Origin: Symsagittifera roscoffensis
Lineage: Eukaryota; Xenacoelomorpha; Acoela; Convolutidae
Direction: 5' to 3'
Assembly: GCF_963678635.1 (NCBI RefSeq)
Contig: NC_087070.1
Location: 37,834,600 to 37,898,599 of the forward strand
DNA length: 64,000 bases
The translations under genes and the position numbers were made by a program. Positions 55,170-64,000 of the stretch are shown here, piece by piece; within the stretch, counting starts at the first letter, position 1, and every line of letters begins with the position of its first letter. The notes below the pieces were generated by a model, which searched no databases, was not told where the DNA came from, and saw only the letters and a program-made list of their open reading frames with translations.

Positions 55170-55262
55170 TGGCTTCCCCCACCTGCAAATTTTTCAAAAT
55201 AAAATTACTGTTCACAATGTCCGAATGACATGAAAGTTGACACGCAGACTAATTACGCCATG
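55170..55262 (-). repeat. inverse partial copy of the GGCTC-ended MITE family
   Basis: The reverse complement of this stretch (GTCATGGCGTAATTAGTCTGC ... TTGTGAACAG ... GCAGGTGGGGGAAGCC) lines up with the right half of the element at 55699-55910. Confidence 0.6.
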
Positions 55263-55698
55263 ACAATTATACTTGGTCTTGTAACAGTCGTTCATTCACG
55301 TAACATATGAGGTTAAGCGGAATAGGCCTATTGGCTCAAGGGTTTTGTGCTTTTGTACCTCAATCGGTCGGAGCCAGCCAATTCACTATTCGCTTATGAC
55401 ATGGTACTTATAGATCATTACAGCCTATAGGCCACTACCGAAAAAACATTCCCACTCTAGATAGAAATTAGTACGTCGCCATGGCTAGGTCTCTAAATGT
55501 CTAAAACACGCGAACGCCGTTAAAAACAGAGTTATGACCTCAGGTAGATACTAATAGTTTTTATTGTACAGTAAACATTTGATCCATTTCAGACGGATCA
55601 ACCTATAGCTCTCCTCATTGCAGCATAGCTGTAAAAAATGCATTCTAGCAATTAACTTCAAGTACTCACATCATGACAACCACTCTGGAACTATATCC

Positions 55699-55910
55699 GG
55701 CTCTTTTTCCTTCCCCCCCCCCCCCCCCACCTCACTCAAACATGAACTCTATGGTCTAACGAGTGGTTTTACAAGGTTAATTATGAAAATCAAATAGGTT
55801 TGTCATGGCCTAGTTAGTCTGCATGCCAATTTTCACGACAATCGGACAAAGTGAACGGAAACTTCAAATATGAAAATTTTCAGGTGGGGGGGGGGGAAGG
55901 AAAAAGAGCC
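55699..55910. mobile_element. 212-bp MITE, GGCTCTTTTTCC ends, 8-bp target duplication
   Basis: Starts GGCTCTTTTTCCTTCCCCCC and ends GGGGGGAAGGAAAAAGAGCC, an inverse repeat of about 20 bp. Flanks are CTATATCC (55691-55698) and CTAAATCC (55911-55918), an 8-bp duplication with one difference. No coding capacity. The interior contains GTCATGGCCTAGTTAGTCTGC and CGGACAAAGTGAACGGAAAC, shared with partial copies nearby. Confidence 0.8.
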
Positions 55911-56404
55911 CTAAATCCAGACACTAACAAGTAACGTAACTATAACTCAAGAAATTTGAAAAAAAAATTCAGCTCAAGAAATTTTCATTAGGTTTCGAAC
56001 CAATCAGTCACCTGATTGATGGCCATCCCAATCAAGGTTCCTCTTGCTTCAAGCGTTGCACTCTCGTATCCACTCTTGATGCTCTCTACCAGGTCCAAGA
56101 TTGCTCAACTCAAGTTGATTCCTATTTGGCAAATTGCGATAATCAATTTGACTTTTGATTGATCTTTTGTCAGCTTTCCCGCAATTTTAAGTTCAGTTGT
56201 TTTAATTTTTTGGCTTTATGTTTCAGTTATCGCGAGAAAATTGTGCATGACGGGGCCAATTCGAAATTTTGAACCATTTGAATCAAAAATGACTAGAACT
56301 TCTTTCATGTGACTCATTGGCACATCTTCATAATCAAACCTGTGAAGCCACTCATTAGATCATATTATTGATGCTTTTGTAAGGTGGGGGGAGAAAAAAG
56401 AGTC

Positions 56405-56531
56405 AATAGATTTTTCATGGCCCAATTAGTCCGCAAGTCTATTTTTGCAACGATCCGACAAGGTGATTACATTTTTTGACAATGTAAACACACGTACTAC
56501 AAGGGTAGGTGGGTGGGTGGAGGAAAAAAGA
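56405..56531 (+). repeat. partial MITE copy (right half)
   Basis: TTTTCATGGCCCAATTAGTCCGC, CGATCCGACAAGGTGA and the end GGTGGAGGAAAAAAGAGCC follow the right half of 55699-55910. The left end is absent. Confidence 0.65.
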
Positions 56532-56814
56532 GCCCTTACTTCCCATCAACTGCACAGTTTACTGGTAAAATTTTTGTTCACATTATCCGATTGATAAGAA
56601 AAGGGTATGCCGGCTATTTAGGCCCTCAAGCCAAACGAAACATCCGTAAGGAAAACATGGAAAAGAGCCGCAATACAAAAAGGCTACGTTATTGGAAATT
56701 ATTCATGACATATCTAGCGACTAACTTTTGTTCGAAGTCATGCCCTCGCGAGGGTCCCAAAAGTCAACTACATGAATTTGAGCTCCCTCAGTGGGGAATC
56801 AGTCCCCCTGCTAT

Positions 56815-57175
56815 AGTCTTTGTCACAATCAACATCTCCATCGTTCCATAGGCAGAACTCAGGGCTTAACCAACGGTTTGACCTCACTACCAACATCTTC
56901 AATGTTCCATAGGCAGAACCTGGGACCCGATCAACGGTTCCACGTCGCAACCAACATCTCCAGCGGTTCATAGGCAGAACACAGGACCCATCGTTGCCTT
57001 CAACGTACCATAGGCAGAACATGGGACCTGACCAACGGCTCCCCGTCACAACCAACCACTCCAACGGCTCATAGGCAAAACACATGGCCCAATTAACGGT
57101 TACATGTCACAACCAACATCTCCAGAGGTTTATATGCAGAATACAGGACCTGACCAACGGTTCCACATCAGAACT
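56815..57175 (+). repeat. ~61-bp minisatellite, about 5-6 copies
   Basis: Units contain CCAACATCTCCA, GTTCCATAGGCAGAAC, GGACCTGACCAACGGTT and CGTCACAA in order; steps of 61 and 62 bp, one shortened unit of about 40 bp, then about 60 bp again. Copies differ at 10-20 percent of positions by eye. It is non-coding despite open minus-strand frames. Confidence 0.9.
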
Positions 57176-57976
57176 CAGGCTGGAACCATTTCGAAAACAT
57201 TTTTTTCACTTCAAATCTCATATTTGTGCTTAAACCAAAGTTGTCATGGTCATAATACAAAGATTTTGGAACTATATTCGATCTAAAAAGTTTAAGTCAA
57301 ATTCGTGCTATAATTCAAACCCACAAGGTACGTAACTTTTTTGTGCAGTTTTTCATCTCAAAAATTTTAAAAACCTACAACCTCAGATTTAAAATGTTAA
57401 AGTTCAATTGGTTTTTTAACCCCCGGGGAACTAGGTTAGTACCGAACCAAAAAAAAGTTTTCATTAAAAAAAAATACTGATAGCCAAAACCCAATAGCCA
57501 AAATTTACTAGCCCAAAACTTTCTGCTTCAAATTTTTGAAAAGCCAATTTTTTAAAACGTTTTCTTTAACCCACAGCTAAAAAAATTTTACTGCCCACAT
57601 CTAGGAAAATTTTAACAAAAATGTTTGAAAGTCTCAAAATTTTCTAACTCATTTGAACGCCAAAAAAAACTTAACAAAATTTCATCGCTTAGTTTTTAAC
57701 CTTAGTTCCAGGCGCTCATGACTGCTTGAGCTGTAGCTCACTTTTTTAATGAACCACCGAGTTAGTTCTATGACTGGTTGACCTCAAAAAAAAACTGAAC
57801 TTACATTTAAAAAAATTAGGAAAATTCATAAAACTTCATAAACTGAAATGCTTAGTGATCGCTGATATCCGAGCTCGTAAAAGCCTAACACACCTTGGCT
57901 ACCTTTTAATCTACACTTTAAACTACTTTCTTTAATGTCTCCAAGAAAGTCAACCTTATGACAACTACTTAATCAA
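57176..57976. other. AT-rich stretch left of the BEL/Pao element
   Basis: No gene visible. An LTR would be expected here for the BEL/Pao element, but no direct repeat partner was found to the right. Confidence 0.4.
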
Positions 57977-59700
57977 TTGAGACGCCGCTACAGTACTTCG
58001 GAGGAACTCGAGGAAGAGGTAACGAGGCAAAGAACCAACTCAAGCAAAATCGAGTACGATAAGCTTAGTTTCGAGGAGGTAACCACTTGTTTAGACGAGT
58101 TGACCGCGTTTTCCAATCAACTTCACAAGACTCCCTCGACGCTGCTTCGACGCTACTAAAGCGCAAGTGCGACCTCCACAAGGTCAAACGGCCCAATCAG
58201 AGTGCACGACACATCTGCAACAGCCAGTGTACCAATAAGAAGCTCAAATACTACAGAAAAACTTGGCCAACAGCGTCGTCAGTACTACGGCTGCCGAATT
58301 TTCAACTTACGCGTCCCCTCATGGTTTGAGTATTTTCGGCTTAGATGCTCGTCAACGCTACAGTTTCCCACCTCTACCGGGAACCACCAGAGCTATTGAT
58401 CAGACAAACAATTAACGGTGTAACCGCTACCTCTACAACTGATTTCAGATCAGTCTCACCTACTGCAAACCTGGTCTCTCTCAGCTTTTGCGCTCTTCTA
58501 CGATACAATTTCTCTTCTCCACCAGTTTCGAATGAAAATCCCATTTGGAACGACAACTCACACATGAAGCCCAGATGTCAAATTTCAATAATCGATTTGA
58601 TCTGCTAACAACTTCAATTGCGAAAAGTCTTGTTACTACATCTGAGCAGTTCGTTGCCAACCACTTGAACTGCCACAACAGGACTAACTTAGACAACCTG
58701 CAACCCAATTCACACGACCTACAACCCAACAGTCTTTTCGGCAATAAACACCGACAAATCAGCAACCACTTACCGATCATCCGACCACTGGCATCAACTA
58801 CAGATTGAGAGGATTTAAGTTACCGGATATGAAATTACAGACGTTTGACGGCAACCCACTGGAATGGAACAGCTGGTTCGAATTTTTTCGGACTGCGATA
58901 GGCCACGACCCATGTCTATCCCCGGGTGAGGAAATAGCTTTTTTGCAGTCATTATGCACTGATAACGCTAAATTCATAACAGAGCTTTGGAACGAATTCT
59001 TCTCAGTACGAACAGGCAATACTTGAATTATTGCGTTGATACCTTAACCCAAAACATGTGGTGGTCAGTGTACAGCAGGGGACTCAAAAAAGTTGACAAA
59101 CTGATACTAAGCAAACTACAGGGCTTTATCAGATACGCTGCTTTCCTACGGAATTTAAAGCGCAACTTCGAACCCAAGGGCTACACCGCTAAGCTAAATT
59201 TTAGTAACCTGATCCGAATTGCTCGCTCAAAGCTCCCAGTAAGTCTTCTGAAGAAGTGGGAAGAACACTGCGTGCTGCACGACCTCGTTTAGTCTACACT
59301 CAAAGACTTGACACAGTACCTGAGTAATTACTCACGAGCATGCAAGAACCTGGACATAGAACCATTGACTTCAAACCAAGCGTGACAAAATTCCCTACCT
59401 ACGAAGCAACAACAATCAGACAACCGTCAACCAATTTACTTTTATGTACAGGCAAAACTACGACAGCTCTTCAGGTGTATCGACAAGACCAGCAACTTTA
59501 ACATGTCCAATAGATAACCAAGCCGACCAATTGAAAAATTCTGGACTTTTGAAACTTTCCCTAAATCAAGGGACAGAGCTGGTGAAACAACCTAAACTCT
59601 GCTTCAACTACTTGGTTTAACGCATATTTAGTGAATGCACATCGGATAAGCGATGTTTCATCAACAAATGCGCAGTGAAACACCCTTCAACTCTACACAT
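57977..59700 (+). pseudogene. gag: BEL/Pao Gag
   Basis: STSEELEEEVTRQRTNSS and SFEEVTTCLDELTAFSNQL form the helical N-terminus. GFKLPDMKLQTFDGNPLEWN with LSPGEEIAFLQSLCTDNAK is the conserved BEL/Pao Gag core. CVDTLTQNMWW to LKKWEEHCVLHDLV continues it in another frame. At 59600-59700 the sequence gives CFNYLV, a stop, SECTSDKRCFINKCAVKH, the double zinc knuckle. At least three frame breaks. Confidence 0.85.
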
Positions 59701-59779
59701 TAAAAAAAAGCCGTTTCAGACGTCCAACCAAAAATCAAATAACATACAACTTGGCACTACAATAACAAAGTTCTGGAGA

Positions 59780-60230
59780 CAACTATGGATTCAGTCGAAA
59801 TTATGATTAACATCAAAAATCAGTTGAAGTTTATGCCGGTAACATTTGTTAACAATGGCATCAAACTAGATTACTACGCCATGCTTGACAACTGCAGCAG
59901 CTGCTCATACATCCTCAGCAAAAGAACTTAATCACTCTCACTCCAGTGTAAACCAAGACAACAACTACAGCTAAGTGTACGAGGTGATTTTAGTAAAGAC
60001 AAAACCTCTTCCTCTCTGGTCCGTCTAACTATCGGACCACATAACGCTACTAAGCCTACATTAACTCTACAGTCAATCTACTTAAATGAAGCTCTGAGTT
60101 TTGACGCCATCGACGCAAACAACCTTAACAGAACGTGCTCACTCTACAATCACCTTCGACATGTCAAATTTCCTGATCTAGGCGACAACACAGTGCAAAG
60201 TTTGCTTGACGTAGCTGTTTTTTGAATTAC
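59780..60230 (+). pseudogene. BEL/Pao aspartic protease region
   Basis: VTFVNNGIKLDYYAMLDNCS is the strand leading to the active site; the D-N-C-S form replaces the usual D-T/S-G-S, as in some BEL/Pao elements. It is followed by an in-frame stop, then LQLSVRGDFSKD and LTIGPHNATKP, and LGDNTVQSLLDVAVF just before the reverse transcriptase. Confidence 0.65.
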
Positions 60231-60231
60231 C

Positions 60232-61180
60232 GTGGAGCGCGATATCAAGAAAGGTCATACAGGCGCCCCCTTTGCTGTCCAAAGTCAACTAGGTTGGCCG
60301 ATCACTGGCCCACTCAACCAAAAATTTTCCGGATCAAACTCACATTCAACTAACTTCCTTGACTTAAACAATCAAGAAGACGCTACTCTAACTGAAACGG
60401 TGGAAAAGTTCTGGAAGATGGAAGGATCATGCATCCACGAAGATAACAAAGCTACTTTTTCTGATAAAAGCAAACGACAACAAACGTTCATAAAACAAAG
60501 AATTGAGCACCACGCAGATCGCTACAAAATAAATCTACTATAGAAAAGCCAATAGAAAATGCCAAAAAATTATCAGGTAGTCAAAACTCAACTGCAATTA
60601 CTACAAAAACGGCTCAGAAAAGATCCTGAAAGCATGCAACCTTATGAGAAATTGCTCACTATGACCTGGAAACTAACTACGTCAAGCCGGTTACCTTCCA
60701 GTGCCCACAGCCGGATTTAATTTGGTACCTTCGACAGCGCCCTGTGAGTAATACAAACAATCCCTGGAAGGTACGCATAGTGGCCAATGCTGCCCCAATG
60801 TACAAAGGCGTCTCGTTGAAATCTTGCCATGAAACTGGACCCAATCTCCTGAAAAACGTTTTTGCCTTCTACTACGATTCTGCGAAAAACCTGTGGCCGT
60901 ATCGGCGGTTATTGACAGCATCTTCATGCAAATAAGTATTAAGGATGAAGATCAGAATGCGCTTTGCTTTCTTTTCCTACTTAAAAGGGTATCAAACGTT
61001 ATCTTTAGTGCAAATGCTCACCATACATTGCTATCTTTCCGCTTCATCAAACAGCTGCCGATTTTTGTGTGGCCAAGCCCAATAAAGCTCAGCTGCTTCA
61101 TGAAAGCTTTCACATGGACGACTTTGTTCACTCGTTCAGCACGACACACGAGGCTAGGGACTCTACTAAGCAATTAAAAT
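60232..61180 (+). pseudogene. BEL/Pao reverse transcriptase
   Basis: APFAVQSQLGWPITGPL and ETVEKFWKMEGSC mark the start. VRIVANAAPMYKGVSLKSC and TGPNLLKNVFAFYY are the fingers/palm, AVSAVIDSIFMQISIKDEDQ the first catalytic Asp region, and FHMDDFVHSFSTTHEARD near 61100 the MDD catalytic box. Several frame changes split them. Confidence 0.88.
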
Positions 61181-61259
61181 CCTCCCTGAGACCTAACTAA
61201 GTTTGTATCTAACACTAATGACGCGATCTTTTCCATTGACGGAGGCGAAATCTTTACTA

Positions 61260-62094
61260 ATATTACAGTGCATCGGGTCCTGGCCGTCAAATGGGACACA
61301 ACTGACGATTCGATATTCGTGCAACAAACAACCAAGATAACTAATACTACAACCTCTACACTCTGAACAGTCCTCTCTACAGTACCAAGGGTTTTCGACC
61401 CACTAGGTGTCCTAGCGCCGTTTGTCAAAAAATTTAAAATACGTCTGCAAAACCTGTGGAAGTCTGGTATCTCCTGGGACGAAACCGTGCCCAGTGACTT
61501 CGTTCCGATCAATGACAAATGGGTCGACCCATGCAATAAAGTCCCCCTTTATGGCTGCCGCGCTTACTTGGACCACAGATGTCACCTAGTGATATACAGC
61601 TTCATGTTTTCTGCGACGCGTCGCACGACTCAATGGCTACTTGTGTTTACTTCCGAACTGCAGATAGCGCTGGCATACACGCTGTTTTTTCGTTTGACAG
61701 AACAAAGCTAGCACCACTGAACCACGAGAACATTCCCAAACTGGAGTTAAAAGCCGACCTTTTGGGCGCTCGGCTGTGCAGGCTGGAAACTGATAAAATG
61801 CGAATGAAACCCCACTCCACTCACTTTTGGACCAACAGCACTACCCTTTTGTCCTAGAACGCATAACCTGGTAAAATGATACATTACTGCGCAAACAGAG
61901 TTGGTGGAACACTTATTCTATGCAAAGCCGAACAATGGAAACAAATCCCTCGTAAACTCAACCCTGCATCTTTAAAGACGCACCAAATCTCTATTTGGAT
62001 GCACCACATTTTCTACTCAACAATGAGCCTGTTTGAGGGATCAACGAAACGATGGAACGAAGTAATGCTACAACAGTTAGCCCCATTCACATAA
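61260..62094 (+). pseudogene. BEL/Pao connection and RNase H
   Basis: HRVLAVKWDTTDDSIF, STVPRVFDPLGVLAPFVKKF and LWKSGISWDETVPSDF form the connection. RNase H has LHVFCDASHDSMATCVYF, APLNHENIPKLELKADLLGA and, in another frame, ANRVGGTLILCKAEQWKQIP with KLNPAS. The first catalytic Asp (FCDAS) is present. Confidence 0.88.
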
Positions 62095-62202
62095 CTAATC
62101 GACTTTTACCCGTTTTCAAACTGGTTTCGACTAGTTCGGCTCACCACTCGGGTTATAGTTTTTGTCAATAGAGTAAAAGGAAACGATAAAAATTCAGCCA
62201 CT

Positions 62203-62870
62203 ATGGAAGACCTAAAAAAGCCAAGCTCCTCCTTTATCAACAATCCGAGCGATAAACCTTTGTTGACACCTACAATCAACCACAAACCGAGCAGCAAGCA
62301 GCAAGTTGACAACAAAAACAAACTGCAACAGTTGTCACCTTTTTTCGATAACGGTATTGTTCGCGAGCGAGGACGACTACGAAACTCAAATTTACCGGAC
62401 GCAACAAAGCATCCGATAATTCTAAACCCAAAAGACCCAATTGTGCGCATGATGATTGATAGCGCTCATTGCCGCTGCATGCTTTACGGCACTGAGTACG
62501 TTCGCAACAAAAACTTGTCATCATTGGGCACGAAAAAATTTCAGACAGATAAGAAATAAATGCTTTCTCTGCAAAAGATTCGGCTCTTTTCCAGTTTCCC
62601 CCCTTTTCAAAATACCCAGTTTTATGTTTGATTTACGTGTTATTACGGCTAAATTCGTGATGTTATGCTGTAAAGTATGAAGAACAAATCTGTTCACAGT
62701 TGTCGATTTGTTCACCACGCCAAATTTCATTGCATTATGACAACGTTAAATAAGCTTTTCAAAATAAAATTTGAAGGGGGGGGACTGGAAAAGAGCCAAC
62801 GATTCCAAGGCAGAGGGTTACATCCACTCATGGTCGATTTGCCACTCAGATGTCTCACATTAATATCACA
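62203..62870 (+). pseudogene. BEL/Pao integrase N-terminus, split by a MITE
   Basis: LQQLSPFFDNGIVRERGRLR and DATKHPIILNPKDPIVRMMI are typical of the region before the integrase zinc domain; SAHCRCMLYG and, in another frame, RQIRNKCFLCKRFGS supply the His/Cys ligands. The MITE at 62582-62797 follows directly. Beyond it HPLMVDLPLRCLT resembles the next integrase segment. The DDE core is missing. Confidence 0.8.
62582..62797. mobile_element. 216-bp MITE inserted in the BEL/Pao integrase
   Basis: Starts GGCTCTTTTCCAGTTTCCCC and ends GGGGACTGGAAAAGAGCC. Flanks AAAGATTC (62574-62581) and AACGATTC (62798-62805) form an 8-bp duplication with one difference. Integrase-like coding sequence lies on both sides, so the MITE is younger than the BEL/Pao copy. 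Confidence 0.85.
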
Positions 62871-62880
62871 AAACGCGGTA

Positions 62881-63329
62881 AAAACTTTTAATATTGCCAT
62901 GATTTGTTGCGAGTTAATTACTAATAGTTTTCACTTCTGTAAAAATAAATTTTATTTAAGACATATAATCAACATCTTTTCTTGAATGAAAAACTTACGG
63001 TATAAGCGGAGTTTTGTGCTTAAGTAAAATATGTGCGTACCTTTTTTGTGCGTCGTTTCAGGCAGGTGCGGGTGTCTATCTGGGGCAACGAGGTCTCTTC
63101 CTGGTACACTCGCACGACTCTGAAGACCTAGGCTGCTCGTCCCAATTTTATCTCATCGTTATGATATCACTCGTTAATGTCATAAACTTGATCAGTAGTA
63201 ACTCATACATAGAGTTTTTCTCGGCTTCCCTGTTTCAGAAATATCAGACGTTTGTTGAGCTTTGAGCTCGTTTTCCTCCCCCCTCCCCCTCCCCCTGAGC
63301 AAGAATCAGTTCTAAGACGTAACGAGAGT
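62881..63329. other. unassigned stretch between MITE copies
   Basis: A possible acceptor (TCGTTTCAG, ending 63061) is followed by GC-richer sequence to about 63130 (frame QVRVSIWGNEVSSWYT, then a stop), which might be a short terminal exon. Nothing else is visible. Confidence 0.3.
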
Positions 63330-63549
63330 GGCTCTTTTCCAGTTTCCAACCCCCTTATAAATTTTCAAAATAAGCTGTTCAACAATTGTTGACACGGCAT
63401 TCTTGCATAAGAAAAATGTTGTAAAATTTTGTTCCTGTTCACACTAACACGTTTTGATGCAGTTTATAACAAGAAAAGTCATTTGAAATAGACTTTCATA
63501 TATTGAATTTCAGAAAATATGGAAGGGGGAGCTGGAATGGAAAAGAGCA
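63330..63549. mobile_element. 220-bp MITE copy, same family
   Basis: Starts GGCTCTTTTCCAGTTTCC and ends GGAATGGAAAAGAGCA (last base changed). Flanks ACGAGAGT (63322-63329) and ACGAGGGT (63550-63557) form an 8-bp duplication with one difference. The interior matches the copy at 63784-64000 closely. Confidence 0.85.
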
Positions 63550-63561
63550 ACGAGGGTTTTC

Positions 63562-63682
63562 TACATGGTTATGTGAACACAAATTAAGTCTGCGTGACAA
63601 TTTTTGTAACAATTGGACAATGTGAACAGAAACTTATTTATAAAAAGTCGCAGGTGGGGTAAAGGAAAAGAGCCCTTTGGTA
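63562..63682 (+). repeat. partial MITE copy (right half)
   Basis: CTACATGGTTATGTGAACAC, AATTAAGTCTGCGTGACAA, CAATTGGACAATGTGAACAG and the end GTGGGGTAAAGGAAAAGAGCC match the right half of the 55699-55910 type. Confidence 0.6.
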
Positions 63683-63783
63683 TGGCGAGTGGGCGTAAAG
63701 CTAGGAATGATGAGATGATGAGAATCAATACGTTTGAAATTATTGAAATTGCCCGTATGCCAATTTTATTGATTACTGGTTCC

Positions 63784-64000
63784 GGCTTCTCTTTTCCAGT
63801 TTCCCACCCCCGTAAAATTATAAAATAAAAAAGTTCAAAAATTGTTCACGGCATTTTGCATGCAAAAATACTGTACAAATTTGTTCACTTGTTCACGCTT
63901 ACACGTTTTAATGCATTTTGTTTTGAGAAAAGTCATTTTAAATTGATTTCCATATATTGAATTTCAGAAAAAATCAAAGGTGGGGGACAAGAAAAGAGCC
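63784..64000. mobile_element. 217-bp MITE copy reaching the window edge
   Basis: Starts GGCTTCTCTTTTCCAGTTTC and ends GGGGACAAGAAAAGAGCC at the last base of the window. Interior TTGTTCACGGCAT, CACGTTTTAATGCATTTTG and TTCCATATATTGAATTTCAG are shared with 63330-63549. The right flank is outside the window, so the duplication cannot be checked. Confidence 0.8.

Larger units (their letters stand above)
57977..62880 (+). mobile_element. BEL/Pao retrotransposon, heavily mutated
   Basis: Gag, zinc knuckle, protease, reverse transcriptase, RNase H and integrase N-terminus occur in BEL/Pao order on the plus strand, with many stops and shifts. GC content is higher than the surroundings. A MITE interrupts the integrase at 62582-62797. 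The integrase core and both LTRs were not found. Confidence 0.92.

Noticed and set aside
63061-63133. Short terminal exon ending in QVRVSIWGNEVSSWYT plus about six residues
   Set aside because: The acceptor is good and one frame looks plausible, but it is too short and has no identified partner exon or family.

Overview
This is a window of an AT-rich animal (metazoan) nuclear genome. Evidence: a spliced Barx-type homeobox gene, the last exons of a seven-transmembrane receptor, canonical GT-AG introns, several classes of eukaryotic transposons and a 200-N assembly gap. The phylum cannot be fixed from sequence alone. The Barx homeodomain is quite divergent, so a fast-evolving lineage (for example a tunicate) is possible but is only inference.

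Layout. 1-3274: repeat-rich sequence with a decayed tRNA-Trp-like element. 3275-20714: a nearly complete 17.4-kb Polinton/Maverick with ~210-225-bp terminal inverted repeats starting AG and ending CT. It carries protein-primed DNA polymerase B, several small conserved-looking genes, packaging ATPase, a PY-like gene, retroviral-type integrase, penton-like and hexon-like capsid genes, a basic core-like protein and an adenain-type protease. 20715-23600: large minisatellites. 23795-23994: gap. 26524-27767: two last exons of a rhodopsin-class receptor (+). 34348-36575: four-exon Barx homologue (-). 36600-45600: non-coding, with hAT-type non-autonomous elements, a long palindrome and dispersed repeats. 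45640-48030: broken Ty3/Gypsy element (-). 49591-55000: three candidate exons of unidentified genes (-). 55100-64000: a MITE family with GGCTCTTTTCC ends, a minisatellite, and a broken BEL/Pao retrotransposon (+) interrupted by one of the MITEs.

How the parts work together. In a live Polinton the integrase inserts the linear DNA, the polymerase copies it from a protein primer, the hexon-like and penton-like proteins and the protease would build a capsid, and the FtsK/HerA-type ATPase would fill it. This copy is dead as an autonomous unit: polymerase, ATPase, both capsid genes, protease and several small genes carry frameshifts or stops. The penton-like gene has an internal ~156-bp segment flipped to the opposite strand, and the protease has lost both its catalytic His and its C-terminus. 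The integrase, one gene with two PC4-like halves, two unknown genes and a 41-residue membrane protein remain open.

Less expected points: proteins resembling PC4 single-strand DNA-binding domains, a candidate DEDD-type exonuclease, acceptor-like AG sites just before many Polinton start codons, and a MITE family with 8-bp target duplications, one copy nested in the BEL/Pao integrase.
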